Below are positions 45,813 through 54,343 of a DNA stretch of 64,000 nucleotides, piece by piece; position 1 is the first letter of the stretch, and every line of letters starts with the position of its first letter. The position numbers and the translations under genes are program-made. The stretch comes from Streptomyces sp. NBC_01335 (GTDB lineage Bacteria; Actinomycetota; Actinomycetes; Streptomycetales; Streptomycetaceae). The stretch is from contig NZ_CP108370.1 of assembly GCF_035953295.1 (NCBI RefSeq), positions 4,741,001-4,805,000 on the forward strand, in the 5' to 3' direction. The notes beneath the pieces are model-generated. The model had not been told where the DNA came from and made no database searches. It saw only the letters and a program-made list of their open reading frames with translations.

Positions 45813-47039
45813 ATGGCAGGAAACCAGGCGAGCGCGGGACACCTGCTGCGGCTCATCCGCAGCGGCGAGGCCACCACGCGCGGGGAGCTCCAACAGGCCA
45901 CCGGCCTCTCCCGATCCACCGTCGGACACCGCCTCGACCAGCTCTTCAAAGCCGGCTGGCTGCGCGGCGCAACCGGCACCTCCACCGGCGGACGCCCCTC
46001 CGCGCGGCTGGAGTTCGACCCCACGCACGCCGTGGTGCTCGTCGCCGACCTGGAGACCCGGCACGGCCGTGCCGCCGTCGTCGACCTGTCGGGGAAGATC
46101 CTCGCCGAACGGACCGGGAGCCTGGTCATCGCGGACGGCCCCGACACCGTTCTCGACCGGCTCGCCCACTGGTTCGGCCCGCTCCTGGAGGAGGCGGGGA
46201 CCGCCCCGGACCGGGTCTGCGGCGTCGGCCTCTCCGTGCCGGGACCCGTCGACTGGGAGAGCGCCCAGGTCGTCCAGCCGCCGATCATGCCCGGCTGGGA
46301 CCGCTTCCCGGTCCGCGAGCGGATGCGCGCCGCGCTCGCCGAACACCTCGGCGCGGCCGCCTTCGGCCCGACCGCCCTGGACCCGGACGCGGGGGCGGAC
46401 CAGCTCCCCGTCTACCTCGACAACGACGCCAACCTCATGGCGCTGGCCGAACAGCGCGAGAACTACGCCGACTGCGGCGCGTTCGTCCTGGTGAAGGCGT
46501 CCACCGGCATCGGCGCGGGCATGGTCGTGGGCGGCGAGATGTACCGGGGCATCGACGGCGGCGCCGGCGACATCGGCCACATCCGCCTGCACGACCGGCC
46601 CGACGCGCTCTGCATGTGCGGCTCCTACGGCTGCCTCGCCGCCGTGGCCAGCGGCCGGGCCATCGCCGAACAGCTCACCGCGGCGGGCATCCCCACCGCC
46701 TCCGGCTCCGACGTGCGCCGCCACCTCGCCGCCGGACAGCCCGACGCCCTCCGGCTCGCCCGCGCCGCCGGACAGCGCGTCGGCGAAGTGCTCGTCACCG
46801 TGGTCACCCTTCTCAACCCGGGCGTCCTGATGCTCGGCGGCGACCTGGCGAGCACCCCGTTCCTCACCGGGGTGCGCGAACTCCTCTACCAGCGGGCGAT
46901 GCCCCGCACCACGGCCCACCTCCAGGTGGTCACCACCTCGCTCGGCGACCGCGCCGCCCTCGCCGGGGCCGCCGTCATGGTCGTCGAGCGCCTCTACGAC
47001 CCCGACCGGGCCGACGCCCGCCTGGGCGCGCTCGCCTGA
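45813..47039 (+). CDS. ROK-family transcriptional repressor
   Basis: 408 residues from ATG 45813 (a GTG at 45762 in frame is less likely). N-terminal winged helix: HLLRLIRSGEATTRGELQQ, then ATGLSRSTVGHRLDQLFKAG. The sugar-kinase-like body has VGLSVPGPVDWE, DNDANLMALAEQ, ASTGIGAGMVVGGEMYRG and GAGDIGHIRL. The zinc cluster is GxCMCGSYGCLAA (CxCGxxGC). It probably senses the imported sugar or its derivative and controls the divergent promoter at 42226-42359. Confidence 0.92.
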   Translation: MAGNQASAGHLLRLIRSGEATTRGELQQATGLSRSTVGHRLDQLFKAGWLRGATGTSTGGRPSARLEFDPTHAVVLVADLETRHGRAAVVDLSGKILAERTGSLVIADGPDTVLDRLAHWFGPLLEEAGTAPDRVCGVGLSVPGPVDWESAQVVQPPIMPGWDRFPVRERMRAALAEHLGAAAFGPTALDPDAGADQLPVYLDNDANLMALAEQRENYADCGAFVLVKASTGIGAGMVVGGEMYRGIDGGAGDIGHIRLHDRPDALCMCGSYGCLAAVASGRAIAEQLTAAGIPTASGSDVRRHLAAGQPDALRLARAAGQRVGEVLVTVVTLLNPGVLMLGGDLASTPFLTGVRELLYQRAMPRTTAHLQVVTTSLGDRAALAGAAVMVVERLYDPDRADARLGALA

Positions 47040-47080
47040 GCCCGCACGCCCCTCGCCCCGCACCCCCGATGGAGAACCCC

Positions 47081-47998
47081 ATGCCCCAGCCCCCCGCCAC
47101 CAGCACCCCGACCGGCGCCTGGCCGCACCCGCCGGTCCGCGTCGGCCTGGTCGGCGCGGGGCCGTGGGCCCGCACCATGCACGCCCGGATGCTGGCGGCC
47201 GGACCCGAGACCACCCTCACCGGTGTCTGGGCCCGCCGCCCGGAGGCCGCCGCCGAGGTCGCCGACGCCTACGGCACCCGCGCCGCGGGCTCCTTCGAGG
47301 AGCTGCTCGACGGCTGCGACGCGGTCGCCTTCGCCGTACCGCCCGCCGTACAGGCGTCGCTCGCCCCCCGCGCCGCGAAGGCCGGCAAGGCCCTGCTGCT
47401 GGAGAAGCCGCTCGGCGCCGACCTCGCCGCCGCCCGCACGGTCGCCGACGCGGTCGCCGAACACGGCGTGGTCTCGCAGCTCGTCCTCACCAAGCGCTAC
47501 CACCCCGCGACCCGCGCCTTCCTCGCCGAAGCGGCCGGCCGCGAGGTCTCCGGCGCCCGCTCCTGCTACCTCCACGGGGCTTTCCTCGGCGGCGAGTTCG
47601 CCACCTCCTGGCGCCTGGAGCACGGTGCGCTGCTCGACCTCGGCCCGCACCTGCTGGACCTGCTCGACAGCGCCGTCGCCCCGATCGTCTCCGTACGGGG
47701 GACCGGCGACCCCCGCCGCTGGATCGAGCTGACCTGCGAGCACGAGAACGGAGCGGTCAGCCAGGCGTCCCTCTCCGGGAGCGTCCAGCTGCCCCGCGCC
47801 CGGACCCGCATCGAACTCTTCGGCCCCGGCGAGGAGTTGGTCTACGACACCGCCGGCATCGACCACGAGGAGTGCTGGCCGGTGCTCCGCCGGGAGTTCG
47901 CCGACGCCGTACGCACCGGGACCGGCACCGGCATCGACGCCGCCCGGGGGCTGCGCCTCCAGCAACTCCTCGACCAGGCCCGGCCGGACGGAGCCTGA
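47081..47998 (+). CDS. Gfo/Idh/MocA-family oxidoreductase
   Basis: 305 residues. ATG 47081 is preferred because GGAG lies 6 nt upstream; ATG 47069 in frame is possible. The Rossmann fold is VRVGLVGAGPWARTMHARML. The family motif is ALLLEKPLGADLAAARTV (E-K-P), followed by the segment GALLDLGPHLLDLLDSAV, whose D-x-G-x-H fits the catalytic pattern. These enzymes oxidise or reduce sugars with bound NAD(P). It ends the rightward operon of the sugar locus. Confidence 0.9.
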   Translation: MPQPPATSTPTGAWPHPPVRVGLVGAGPWARTMHARMLAAGPETTLTGVWARRPEAAAEVADAYGTRAAGSFEELLDGCDAVAFAVPPAVQASLAPRAAKAGKALLLEKPLGADLAAARTVADAVAEHGVVSQLVLTKRYHPATRAFLAEAAGREVSGARSCYLHGAFLGGEFATSWRLEHGALLDLGPHLLDLLDSAVAPIVSVRGTGDPRRWIELTCEHENGAVSQASLSGSVQLPRARTRIELFGPGEELVYDTAGIDHEECWPVLRREFADAVRTGTGTGIDAARGLRLQQLLDQARPDGA

Positions 47999-48098
47999 CG
48001 CCCACGCGGAGGCGGCTCTCCCGCAGGTCGGCCGACCTGAGCCGCGGAGAGGGAGTCGCCGCTCCCGCGGACCGGCCACCGACGCCCCCCCCGGACGC

Positions 48099-48692
48099 TC
48101 AGGAGTTGTACGTCCCCTGAGCCCGCTCCAGCCCGTCCGCGAGCAGCGACTCCACCGAGTCCGCCGCCCGGTCCACCAGGTAGGCGAGCTCCTTGCGTTC
48201 GGTGGAGGAGAAGTCCTTCAGCACGAAGTCCGCGACCTGCATCCGGCCCGGCGGGCGGCCGATGCCGAAGCGCACCCGGTGGTACTCCGGGCCCATCGAC
48301 TTGGTCATCGACTTCAGCCCGTTGTGCCCGTTGTCGCCGCCGCCCAGCTTCAGCCGCAGCGCGCCGAAGTCGACGTCCAGCTCGTCGTGGATCGCGACGA
48401 CGTGGTCCGTCGGCACCTTGTAGAAGTCGCGCAGCGCCGTCACCGGGCCGCCCGACAGGTTCATGTACGACTGCGGCTTCGCCAGGATCACGCGCCGGTT
48501 CCCCGGTCCGGGCGGGCCGATGCGCCCCTCCAGCACCTGCGCCTGCGCCTTCTGCGCCCGCTTGAACTTCCCGCCGATCCGCTCCGCCAGCAGGTCGGCG
48601 ACCATGAAGCCGACGTTGTGCCGGTTCGCGGTGTACTCGGGGCCGGGGTTGCCGAGGCCCACGATGAGCCAGGGGTCGGTGACGTCGGACAT
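48099..48692 (-). CDS. pth: Peptidyl-tRNA hydrolase
   Basis: 197 residues. The catalytic signature [20 protein letters not shown] is at the N-terminus (active His in RHN). Also seen are [26 protein letters not shown] and [12 protein letters not shown]. It releases peptides from peptidyl-tRNAs that drop off ribosomes. It lies downstream of rplY in the same orientation, separated by a strong hairpin. Confidence 0.96.
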   Translation of the reverse strand: MSDVTDPWLIVGLGNPGPEYTANRHNVGFMVADLLAERIGGKFKRAQKAQAQVLEGRIGPPGPGNRRVILAKPQSYMNLSGGPVTALRDFYKVPTDHVVAIHDELDVDFGALRLKLGGGDNGHNGLKSMTKSMGPEYHRVRFGIGRPPGRMQVADFVLKDFSSTERKELAYLVDRAADSVESLLADGLERAQGTYNS

Positions 48693-48783
48693 CTGCGCGC
48701 TGTCTCCTCGGATGCGGGCCGGGCGGAACGGGCCGGAGTGCGGGGGCCGGTACGGGTCGTACGGGCCAGGTGCCCCGCACAGG

Positions 48784-48830
48784 CCGACGGGGCGGCGGAC
48801 TCCCGGGAAGGGAGGCCGCCGCCCCGTCGG
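48784..48830 (-). terminator. Hairpin between rplY and pth
   Basis: Perfect 15-bp arms CCGACGGGGCGGCGG (48784-48798) and CCGCCGCCCCGTCGG (48816-48830). It lies 28 bp after the rplY stop and 92 bp before the pth start, so it may terminate rplY transcripts or partly attenuate pth. Confidence 0.82.
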
Positions 48831-48857
48831 TCAAGCAGGTCGGTGCGAGACGGAGGC

Positions 48858-49442
48858 TCAGGCCTCGGTGGTCTCGGCGGTCTCGGCGGCCGGCTCCTCG
48901 GCCTGCGCGGAGACGACCTGGAGCACGATGGCGTCCTCGTCACCGGAGAGCACGGAGCCCTTCGGCAGCGTGATGTCCTTGGCGAGGATCGAGTCACCAG
49001 CGGTCAGGCCGGCGACGGAGACCGTCACGGACTCGGGGATGTGGGTGGCCTCGGCCTCGACGCTCAGGGTGTTCTGGACGAACTCCAGCAGGAAGGCGCC
49101 CGGGGCCAGGTCGCCCTCGGTCTCGACGGCGATCTCGACGTTGACCTTCTCGCCGCGCTTGACGGTCAGCAGGTCGACGTGCTCGATGTTGCCCTTGAGG
49201 GCGTTGCGCTGCACGGCCTTCGGGATGACCAGCGCGCTCTTGCCGTCGATCTCGAGACCGATCAGGACGTTCGGCGTGCGGAGCGCGAGCTGGAGCTCGT
49301 GGGCCGGCAGGTTGACGTGCACGGACTCGGCGCCGTGGCCGTAGACGACTCCGGGGACCAGGTTGGCGCGACGGGCGCGACGGGCGGCACCCTTGCCGAA
49401 CTCGGAACGGGCTTCGACGGCGAGGTTGATCTGGTCGGCCAT
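48858..49442 (-). CDS. rplY: 50S ribosomal protein L25/general stress protein Ctc
   Basis: 194 residues, the long TL5/Ctc form with an N-terminal 5S rRNA-binding domain (INLAVEARSEFGKGAARRAR, LVPGVVYGHG) and a C-terminal beta domain (HIPESVTVSVAGLTAGDSIL). It has an acidic Ala/Glu/Thr tail (AEEPAAETAETTEA). It binds 5S rRNA in the large subunit. The rplY-pth order is conserved in many bacteria. Confidence 0.96.
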   Translation of the reverse strand: MADQINLAVEARSEFGKGAARRARRANLVPGVVYGHGAESVHVNLPAHELQLALRTPNVLIGLEIDGKSALVIPKAVQRNALKGNIEHVDLLTVKRGEKVNVEIAVETEGDLAPGAFLLEFVQNTLSVEAEATHIPESVTVSVAGLTAGDSILAKDITLPKGSVLSGDEDAIVLQVVSAQAEEPAAETAETTEA

Positions 49443-49545
49443 GGCTGCACTCCTCGTGAGGTGACGAAAATGGACTGGTCACCCGGCCACGACTTGATGG
49501 CCTGCTACGAAGAGCGCGTCGATAACGGACCGCCGTACATGAGTA

Positions 49546-49594
49546 CGGCCTCCCTCGCCGAGCAACTCCGTGAGTCTACCCGGCGGGGAGGCCG
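49546..49594 (-). terminator. Terminator-like inverted repeat downstream of prs
   Basis: Arms CGGCCTCCC (49546-49554) and GGGAGGCCG (49586-49594) are perfect, with extra TCGCCG/CGGCG pairing inside and a long loop. It lies 122 bp past the prs stop and about 100 bp upstream of rplY. Confidence 0.6.
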
Positions 49595-49715
49595 TCCCCC
49601 AAGTGGATCAGTACCGCCCGCACCAGCGCCCCGCTGACCTGCGGGTTACTCGTGCAACGTGGCGGAACCGTGTGCAGCGGTCAGAGCCGACGCGTACCGG
49701 TCAGGTACGTACCGG

Positions 49716-50696
49716 TCAGTGCTCGTCGCTCTCGAACAGGCTGGTGACCGAACCGTCCTCGAAGACCTCGCGCACCGCGCGCGCGATCGTCGGGGCGATG
49801 GAGAGCACCGTGATCTTGTCGAGCTCCAGCTCGCCCGGGGTCGGCAGGGTGTCCGTGAAGACGAACTCGCTGACCTTGGAGTTCTTCAGCCGGTCCGCGG
49901 CCGGGCCGGAGAGGACACCGTGGGTGGCCGTCACTATGACGTCCTCGGCGCCGTGCGCGAACAGGGCGTCGGCGGCGGCGCAGATCGTGCCACCGGTGTC
50001 GATCATGTCGTCGACCAGGACACAGACCCGGCCCTCGACGTTGCCGACGACCTCGTGGACGCTGACCTGGTTCGGAACGTCCTTATCGCGACGCTTGTGC
50101 ACGATCGCCAGCGGGGCGTCCAGACGGTCGCACCAGCGGTCGGCGACCCGTACGCGGCCGGCGTCCGGGGAGACGATCGTCAGCTTCGAGCGGTCGACCT
50201 TGGCACCGACGTAGTCGGCGAGGATCGGCAGCGCGAAGAGGTGGTCGACCGGGCCGTCGAAGAAGCCCTGGATCTGGTCGGTGTGCAGGTCGACGGTGAG
50301 GATGCGGTCGGCACCCGCCGTCTTCATCAGGTCCGCGACCAGACGCGCCGAGATCGGCTCGCGACCGCGGTGCTTCTTGTCCTGGCGGGCGTAACCGTAG
50401 AACGGCACGATCACCGTCACCGAACGTGCCGAGGCGCGCTTCAGCGCGTCCAGCATGATCAGCTGCTCCATGATCCACTTGTTGATCGGAGCCGTGTGGC
50501 TCTGGATCAGGAAGCAGTCGGCTCCGCGCGCGGACTCCTGGAAGCGGACGTAGATCTCACCGTTGGCGAAATCGAAGGCCTTCGTCGGCACGAGACCGAC
50601 ACCCAACTGGTGTGCGACCTCCTCGGCCAGCTCGGGGTGGGCGCGGCCGGAGAAGAACATCAGTTTCTTCTCGCCGGTCGTCTTGATCCCGGTCAC
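49716..50696 (-). CDS. prs: Ribose-phosphate pyrophosphokinase (PRPP synthetase)
   Basis: 326 residues from GTG 50696. Family blocks are KLMFFSGRAHPELAEEVA, FANGEIYVRFQES, PFYGYARQDKKHRGREPISA, the ribose-binding SPDAGRVRVADRWCDRL region and the PRPP loop VLVDDMIDTGGTICAAADAL. It makes PRPP from ribose-5-phosphate and ATP for nucleotide, His and Trp synthesis. It lies 120 bp downstream of glmU in the usual glmU-prs arrangement. Confidence 0.96.
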   Translation of the reverse strand: MTGIKTTGEKKLMFFSGRAHPELAEEVAHQLGVGLVPTKAFDFANGEIYVRFQESARGADCFLIQSHTAPINKWIMEQLIMLDALKRASARSVTVIVPFYGYARQDKKHRGREPISARLVADLMKTAGADRILTVDLHTDQIQGFFDGPVDHLFALPILADYVGAKVDRSKLTIVSPDAGRVRVADRWCDRLDAPLAIVHKRRDKDVPNQVSVHEVVGNVEGRVCVLVDDMIDTGGTICAAADALFAHGAEDVIVTATHGVLSGPAADRLKNSKVSEFVFTDTLPTPGELELDKITVLSIAPTIARAVREVFEDGSVTSLFESDEH

Positions 50697-50816
50697 AGCA
50701 CAGTCTCCTCAGACGTGTATCTGACCGTTGCACGCATGTGTCCCGATGTGCAACGTGCCAGCCGAAATGGGTGAGCATCTATCACGGTACGCCGACTCCG
50801 GCGCACGTGTTTCCGG

Positions 50817-52262
50817 TCAGCTTTCGCCGTCGGAATCCTGCGTGGCGGCCAAGGCGGCCTGAGCGGCGGCGCTTCCGGGCCGCTTGCGCGCGACCCAGCC
50901 CTCGATATTCCGCTGCTGGCCCCGGGCCACGGCCAGCGAACCTGCCGGTACATCCTTGGTGATGACCGAGCCCGCGGCGGTGTAAACCCCGTCCCCGACC
51001 GTGACCGGTGCCACAAACATATTGTCCGAGCCGGTACGGCAGTGCGAGCCGATCGTGGTGTGGTGCTTGTTCACCCCGTCGTAGTTCACGAACACGCTGG
51101 CCGCGCCGATGTTGCTGTGGTCGCCGATGGTCGCGTCGCCCACGTAGGACAGGTGGGGGACCTTGGTCCCCTCGCCGATCGTGGCGTTCTTCATCTCGAC
51201 GTACGTACCGGCCTTCGCCTTCGCGCCGAGCTTCGTGCCAGGCCGCAGGTAGGCGTACGGGCCCACGGTGGCACCGGGGCCGACCTCGGCACCGTCGGAG
51301 ACCGTGTTGTCGACCCGGGCGCCCTCGTGTACCACGGTGTCCTTCAGCCGGGAGTTCGGGCCGACCTCGGCGTCCTCCGCGACGTGGGTGGCGCCGAGCA
51401 GCTGCGTACCGGGGTGCACCACGGCGTCCTGCCCGAAGGTGACCGTCACGTCGACCAGCGTCGACGCCGGGTCCACGATCGTCACGCCGGCCAGCATGGC
51501 CTGCTCCAGCAGCCGCTGGTTCAGCAGGCGGCGGGCCTCGGCGAGCTGTACCCGGTTGTTGATGCCGAGGATCTCCCGGTGGTCCTTCGCGACCGAGGCG
51601 CCGACCCGGTGGCCCGCCTCGCCGACGATCGAGAGCACGTCGGTGAGGTACTCCTCGCCCTGGCTGTTGTCCGAGCGCAGCTTGCCGAGCGCGTCCGCGA
51701 GCAGCCGGCCGTCGAAGGCGAAGACCCCGGAGTTGATCTCCCGGATCGCGTGCTGGGCCGGGCTCGCGTCCTTGTGCTCGACGATCGCGGTGACCGCGCC
51801 GCTGACCGGGTCCCGCACGATCCGGCCGTACCCGGTGGAGTCCGGCACCTCGGCGGTGAGCACGGTGACGGCGTTGCCGTCCGTGGCGTGGGTGGCGGCG
51901 AGCGCGCCGAGCGTCTCGCCGGAGAGCAGCGGGGTGTCGCCGCAGACGACGATCACCGTGCCCTCGACCCCGCCGAGCTCCTGGAGCCCGATGCGGGTGG
52001 CGTGGCCGGTGCCGTTCTGCTCGGCCTGGAAGGCGGTGCGTACACCCGCGTCGTGCGCTTCGAGGTGCGCGACGACCTGCTCGCCGGCGTGCCCGACCAC
52101 CACGACGAGCCGCTCGGGGGCGAGTTCGCGGGCGGCGGCGACGACGTGCCCGACGAGCGAGCGCCCGGCGACCTCGTGGAGGACCTTGGGCGTCTTCGAC
52201 TTCATGCGGGTGCCTCCACCCGCTGCGAGGACGACGACTGCTGCGGGGCTGCTGGCGCTCAC
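50817..52262 (-). CDS. glmU: Bifunctional GlmU (GlcN-1-P acetyltransferase / GlcNAc-1-P uridylyltransferase)
   Basis: 481 residues from GTG 52262. The N-terminal pyrophosphorylase domain has VVVLAAGGGTRMKSKTPKVL, VVCGDTPLLSGETLGAL and REINSGVFAFDG. The C-terminal left-handed beta-helix of hexapeptide repeats contains RPGTKLGAKAKAGTYVEMKN, VGDATIGDHSNIGAASVFVN and YDGVNKHHTTIGS. A C-terminal extension (NIEGWVARKRPGSAAAQAAL) is as in other actinobacteria. It makes UDP-GlcNAc for peptidoglycan. Confidence 0.96.
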   Translation of the reverse strand: MSASSPAAVVVLAAGGGTRMKSKTPKVLHEVAGRSLVGHVVAAARELAPERLVVVVGHAGEQVVAHLEAHDAGVRTAFQAEQNGTGHATRIGLQELGGVEGTVIVVCGDTPLLSGETLGALAATHATDGNAVTVLTAEVPDSTGYGRIVRDPVSGAVTAIVEHKDASPAQHAIREINSGVFAFDGRLLADALGKLRSDNSQGEEYLTDVLSIVGEAGHRVGASVAKDHREILGINNRVQLAEARRLLNQRLLEQAMLAGVTIVDPASTLVDVTVTFGQDAVVHPGTQLLGATHVAEDAEVGPNSRLKDTVVHEGARVDNTVSDGAEVGPGATVGPYAYLRPGTKLGAKAKAGTYVEMKNATIGEGTKVPHLSYVGDATIGDHSNIGAASVFVNYDGVNKHHTTIGSHCRTGSDNMFVAPVTVGDGVYTAAGSVITKDVPAGSLAVARGQQRNIEGWVARKRPGSAAAQAALAATQDSDGES

Positions 52263-52371
52263 GGATGTGCCCTTCGGCTTTCGGGTGCGGTCACCCGCAG
52301 GATACCGGGGGTGCACCTGCCGGAAACGGGCGCGGGCCCCGACCGGTGAGGTCGGGGCCCGCGTCGAAGAG

Positions 52372-52442
52372 CTCCCGGGGAAGGAATCGAACCCTCATTC
52401 AATGGACCAAAACCATTTGTCCTGCCATTAGACGACCCGGGA
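52372..52442 (-). tRNA. tRNA-Gln (anticodon TTG)
   Basis: The complement strand folds into a full cloverleaf. The acceptor is TCCCGGG/CCCGGGA with discriminator G. The anticodon arm is AATGG-TTTTGGT-CCATT with anticodon TTG at the expected place (T33 present). The T-arm is GAGGG-TTCGATT-CCTTC. There is no encoded CCA. It lies upstream of glmU in the same orientation. Confidence 0.95.
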
Positions 52443-52822
52443 TGGATTGCCCTATGTGCCCGATTCTGTGGAACCGGGTGATCGGCAGCCCCTACTATGC
52501 CGTACCCCCGCCCCTCGATGCGACGGTGCGGATGGGTACTTTTCGGGATGTGCGAGGCAAGCCGTCTCCGGTGTTCGATGTCGGAATTCAGCCGCAGGCG
52601 CCGCCGCCCACCCGCCGGTGGCATCGATCACGTGGCCGTGATCGCCCGGAAAACCCTCTGCTGCTGGTAGGCCTCGTGAAGCGCCGCTTCCTGGGATCCC
52701 TCCCCGGCTCCCCCCGTCGCTCGAACACGTGTCGTGCTGTTGCGGTCACCCGAAAATGGGATGCGCCCGCCCGTAGGGTGGATGGCATGACCGCAACGGG
52801 GGCAGACCGGGAGGCGGCGGGA
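52443..52822. other. 380-bp intergenic region upstream of the sensor kinase
   Basis: No gene is supported. It holds the promoter of the leftward tRNA-Gln and that of the kinase gene. The clearest element is a perfect palindrome, CGATCACG-TGGC-CGTGATCG (52625-52644), 180 bp before the kinase start, which could be a regulator site. Confidence 0.5.
52625..52644. promoter_or_regulatory. Palindrome CGATCACG-N4-CGTGATCG
   Basis: Perfect 8-bp inverted repeats with a 4-bp spacer (TGGC) in the region between tRNA-Gln and the histidine kinase gene. It is operator-like in size and symmetry; the binding protein is unknown. Confidence 0.5.
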
Positions 52823-54301
52823 ATGACCACCCGCGGCTACTGGTGGTGGGAACGGCGGCGCGGTGTCGCCCTGGACGTCGGGCTGGCGCTGGTCTCGGCG
52901 CTGGAGTGCGGGCTGGAGGGGATCCAGTTCGCCCAGGAGGCCCGGCTGCCGGTACCGGTCGGCGTGCTCTTCGGGCTGCTGGCCGGGTCGGTCCTGGTGC
53001 TGCGGCGCCGGTGGCCCATCGTCGTGGTGCTGGTGTCGATCGCGACCACGCCCGCCGAGGTCGGCTTCCTGATGGGCCTCGTCGGCCTCTACTCGCTCGC
53101 CGCCTCCGACGTACCGCGCAGGATCACCGTCGTCCTGACCGGGATGTCGCTGGTCGGCAGCTTCGTCGTCACGTTCGTGCGGCTGAGCCGGAACCTCGTC
53201 GACCAGGCGTCCTCCGCCGCCGTGCCGGGGGACTGGTACGCCCCGGTCGTCTCCCTCTTCATGGCGCTGGGTCTGACGGCGCCCCCACTCCTCTTCGGCC
53301 TCTACATCGGCGCGCGCCGACGGCTGATGGAGAGCCTGCGCGAACGGGCCGACTCGCTGGAGCGGGAGCTGTCGCTGCTCGCGGACCGGGCCGAGGAGCG
53401 CGCGGAGTGGGCGCGTACGGAGGAGCGGACCCGGATCGCCCGCGAGATGCACGACGTGGTGGCGCACCGGGTGTCCCTGATGGTGGTGCACGCGGCGGCG
53501 CTCCAGGCCATCGCGCCGAAGGACCCGGCGAAGGCGGTACGGAACGCCGCGCTCGTCGGCGACATGGGGCGCCAGGCGCTGACCGAGCTGCGCGAGATGC
53601 TGGGCGTGCTGCGCAGCGGGGACACCCTGGTCGCGCCGCGTACGGGGGCGGGCGCGGGGCCGGGCCCGGGGGACGGCCGCCAGCCGCTGGCCTCGGTGGG
53701 CCGGGCCGCCGCTGCCGCGGCCGCCGCCGCGTCGGCGCCGGAGGACGGGCCGCGCCTCGGCGAGCTGGAGGCGCTGGTCGCCCAGTCCCGGCAGGCGGGC
53801 ATGACCGTGGAGCTGTCGGTGGACGGCGACCCGCGCCCGTACGCCCCGCAGGTCGAGCGGACCGCGTACCGGGTGGTGCAGGAGGCGCTGACCAACGTGC
53901 ACAAGCACGCGGCCGGCGCGAAGACGTGGGTACGGCTCGCGCACCGCGAGGCGGAGGTCGCGATGCAGGTGGAGAACGGCCCGTCCGACGCCGCTGCCGC
54001 CGACGCCCACCTCCCGAGCGGCGGCAACGGGCTCGTCGGGATGCGGGAACGGGTGACCGCGCTCGGCGGTGTCTTCGTCTCGGGCCCGACCGACGCGGGC
54101 GGCTTCCGGGTGTCGGCGGTGCTCCCGGACGCGCCGGTGGCCGACGTGGCGGTGGCCGACGTGGCGGAGGTCGCGGACGTTCCTGAGGCCGTGGACGTCC
54201 CGGAGGTCGTGGTCGCCCCCGAGGCGGAGTCCGTACCGATCGAGGTGCTGCCGGGACAGGGTGGCGCTCGGAAGGCGGCGGGCGAGGCCGGGGCGCGGTA
54301 G
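52823..54301 (+). CDS. NarL-type sensor histidine kinase (HisKA_3), orphan
   Basis: 492 residues from ATG 52823, with GGGAGG 8 nt upstream (ATG 52787 in frame is possible). Four or five transmembrane segments occupy residues 15-160. Then comes a coiled segment (RERADSLERELSLLADRAEE), the phosphorylation helix EERTRIAREMHDVVAHRVSL (His in MHDVV) and the ATPase N-box TNVHKHA with GNGLVGMRERVTALGG. An unusual acidic tail follows, with repeats of VADVA/PEAVDVPEVVV. No response regulator gene is adjacent. There is a low-complexity insertion rich in Gly/Ala/Pro between the kinase helices and the ATPase part. Confidence 0.9.
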   Translation: MTTRGYWWWERRRGVALDVGLALVSALECGLEGIQFAQEARLPVPVGVLFGLLAGSVLVLRRRWPIVVVLVSIATTPAEVGFLMGLVGLYSLAASDVPRRITVVLTGMSLVGSFVVTFVRLSRNLVDQASSAAVPGDWYAPVVSLFMALGLTAPPLLFGLYIGARRRLMESLRERADSLERELSLLADRAEERAEWARTEERTRIAREMHDVVAHRVSLMVVHAAALQAIAPKDPAKAVRNAALVGDMGRQALTELREMLGVLRSGDTLVAPRTGAGAGPGPGDGRQPLASVGRAAAAAAAAASAPEDGPRLGELEALVAQSRQAGMTVELSVDGDPRPYAPQVERTAYRVVQEALTNVHKHAAGAKTWVRLAHREAEVAMQVENGPSDAAAADAHLPSGGNGLVGMRERVTALGGVFVSGPTDAGGFRVSAVLPDAPVADVAVADVAEVADVPEAVDVPEVVVAPEAESVPIEVLPGQGGARKAAGEAGAR

Positions 54302-54343
54302 CGCCTTTGAGCCGGTCCGTGCGGCAGCCCCCGTGGCCGGGCG

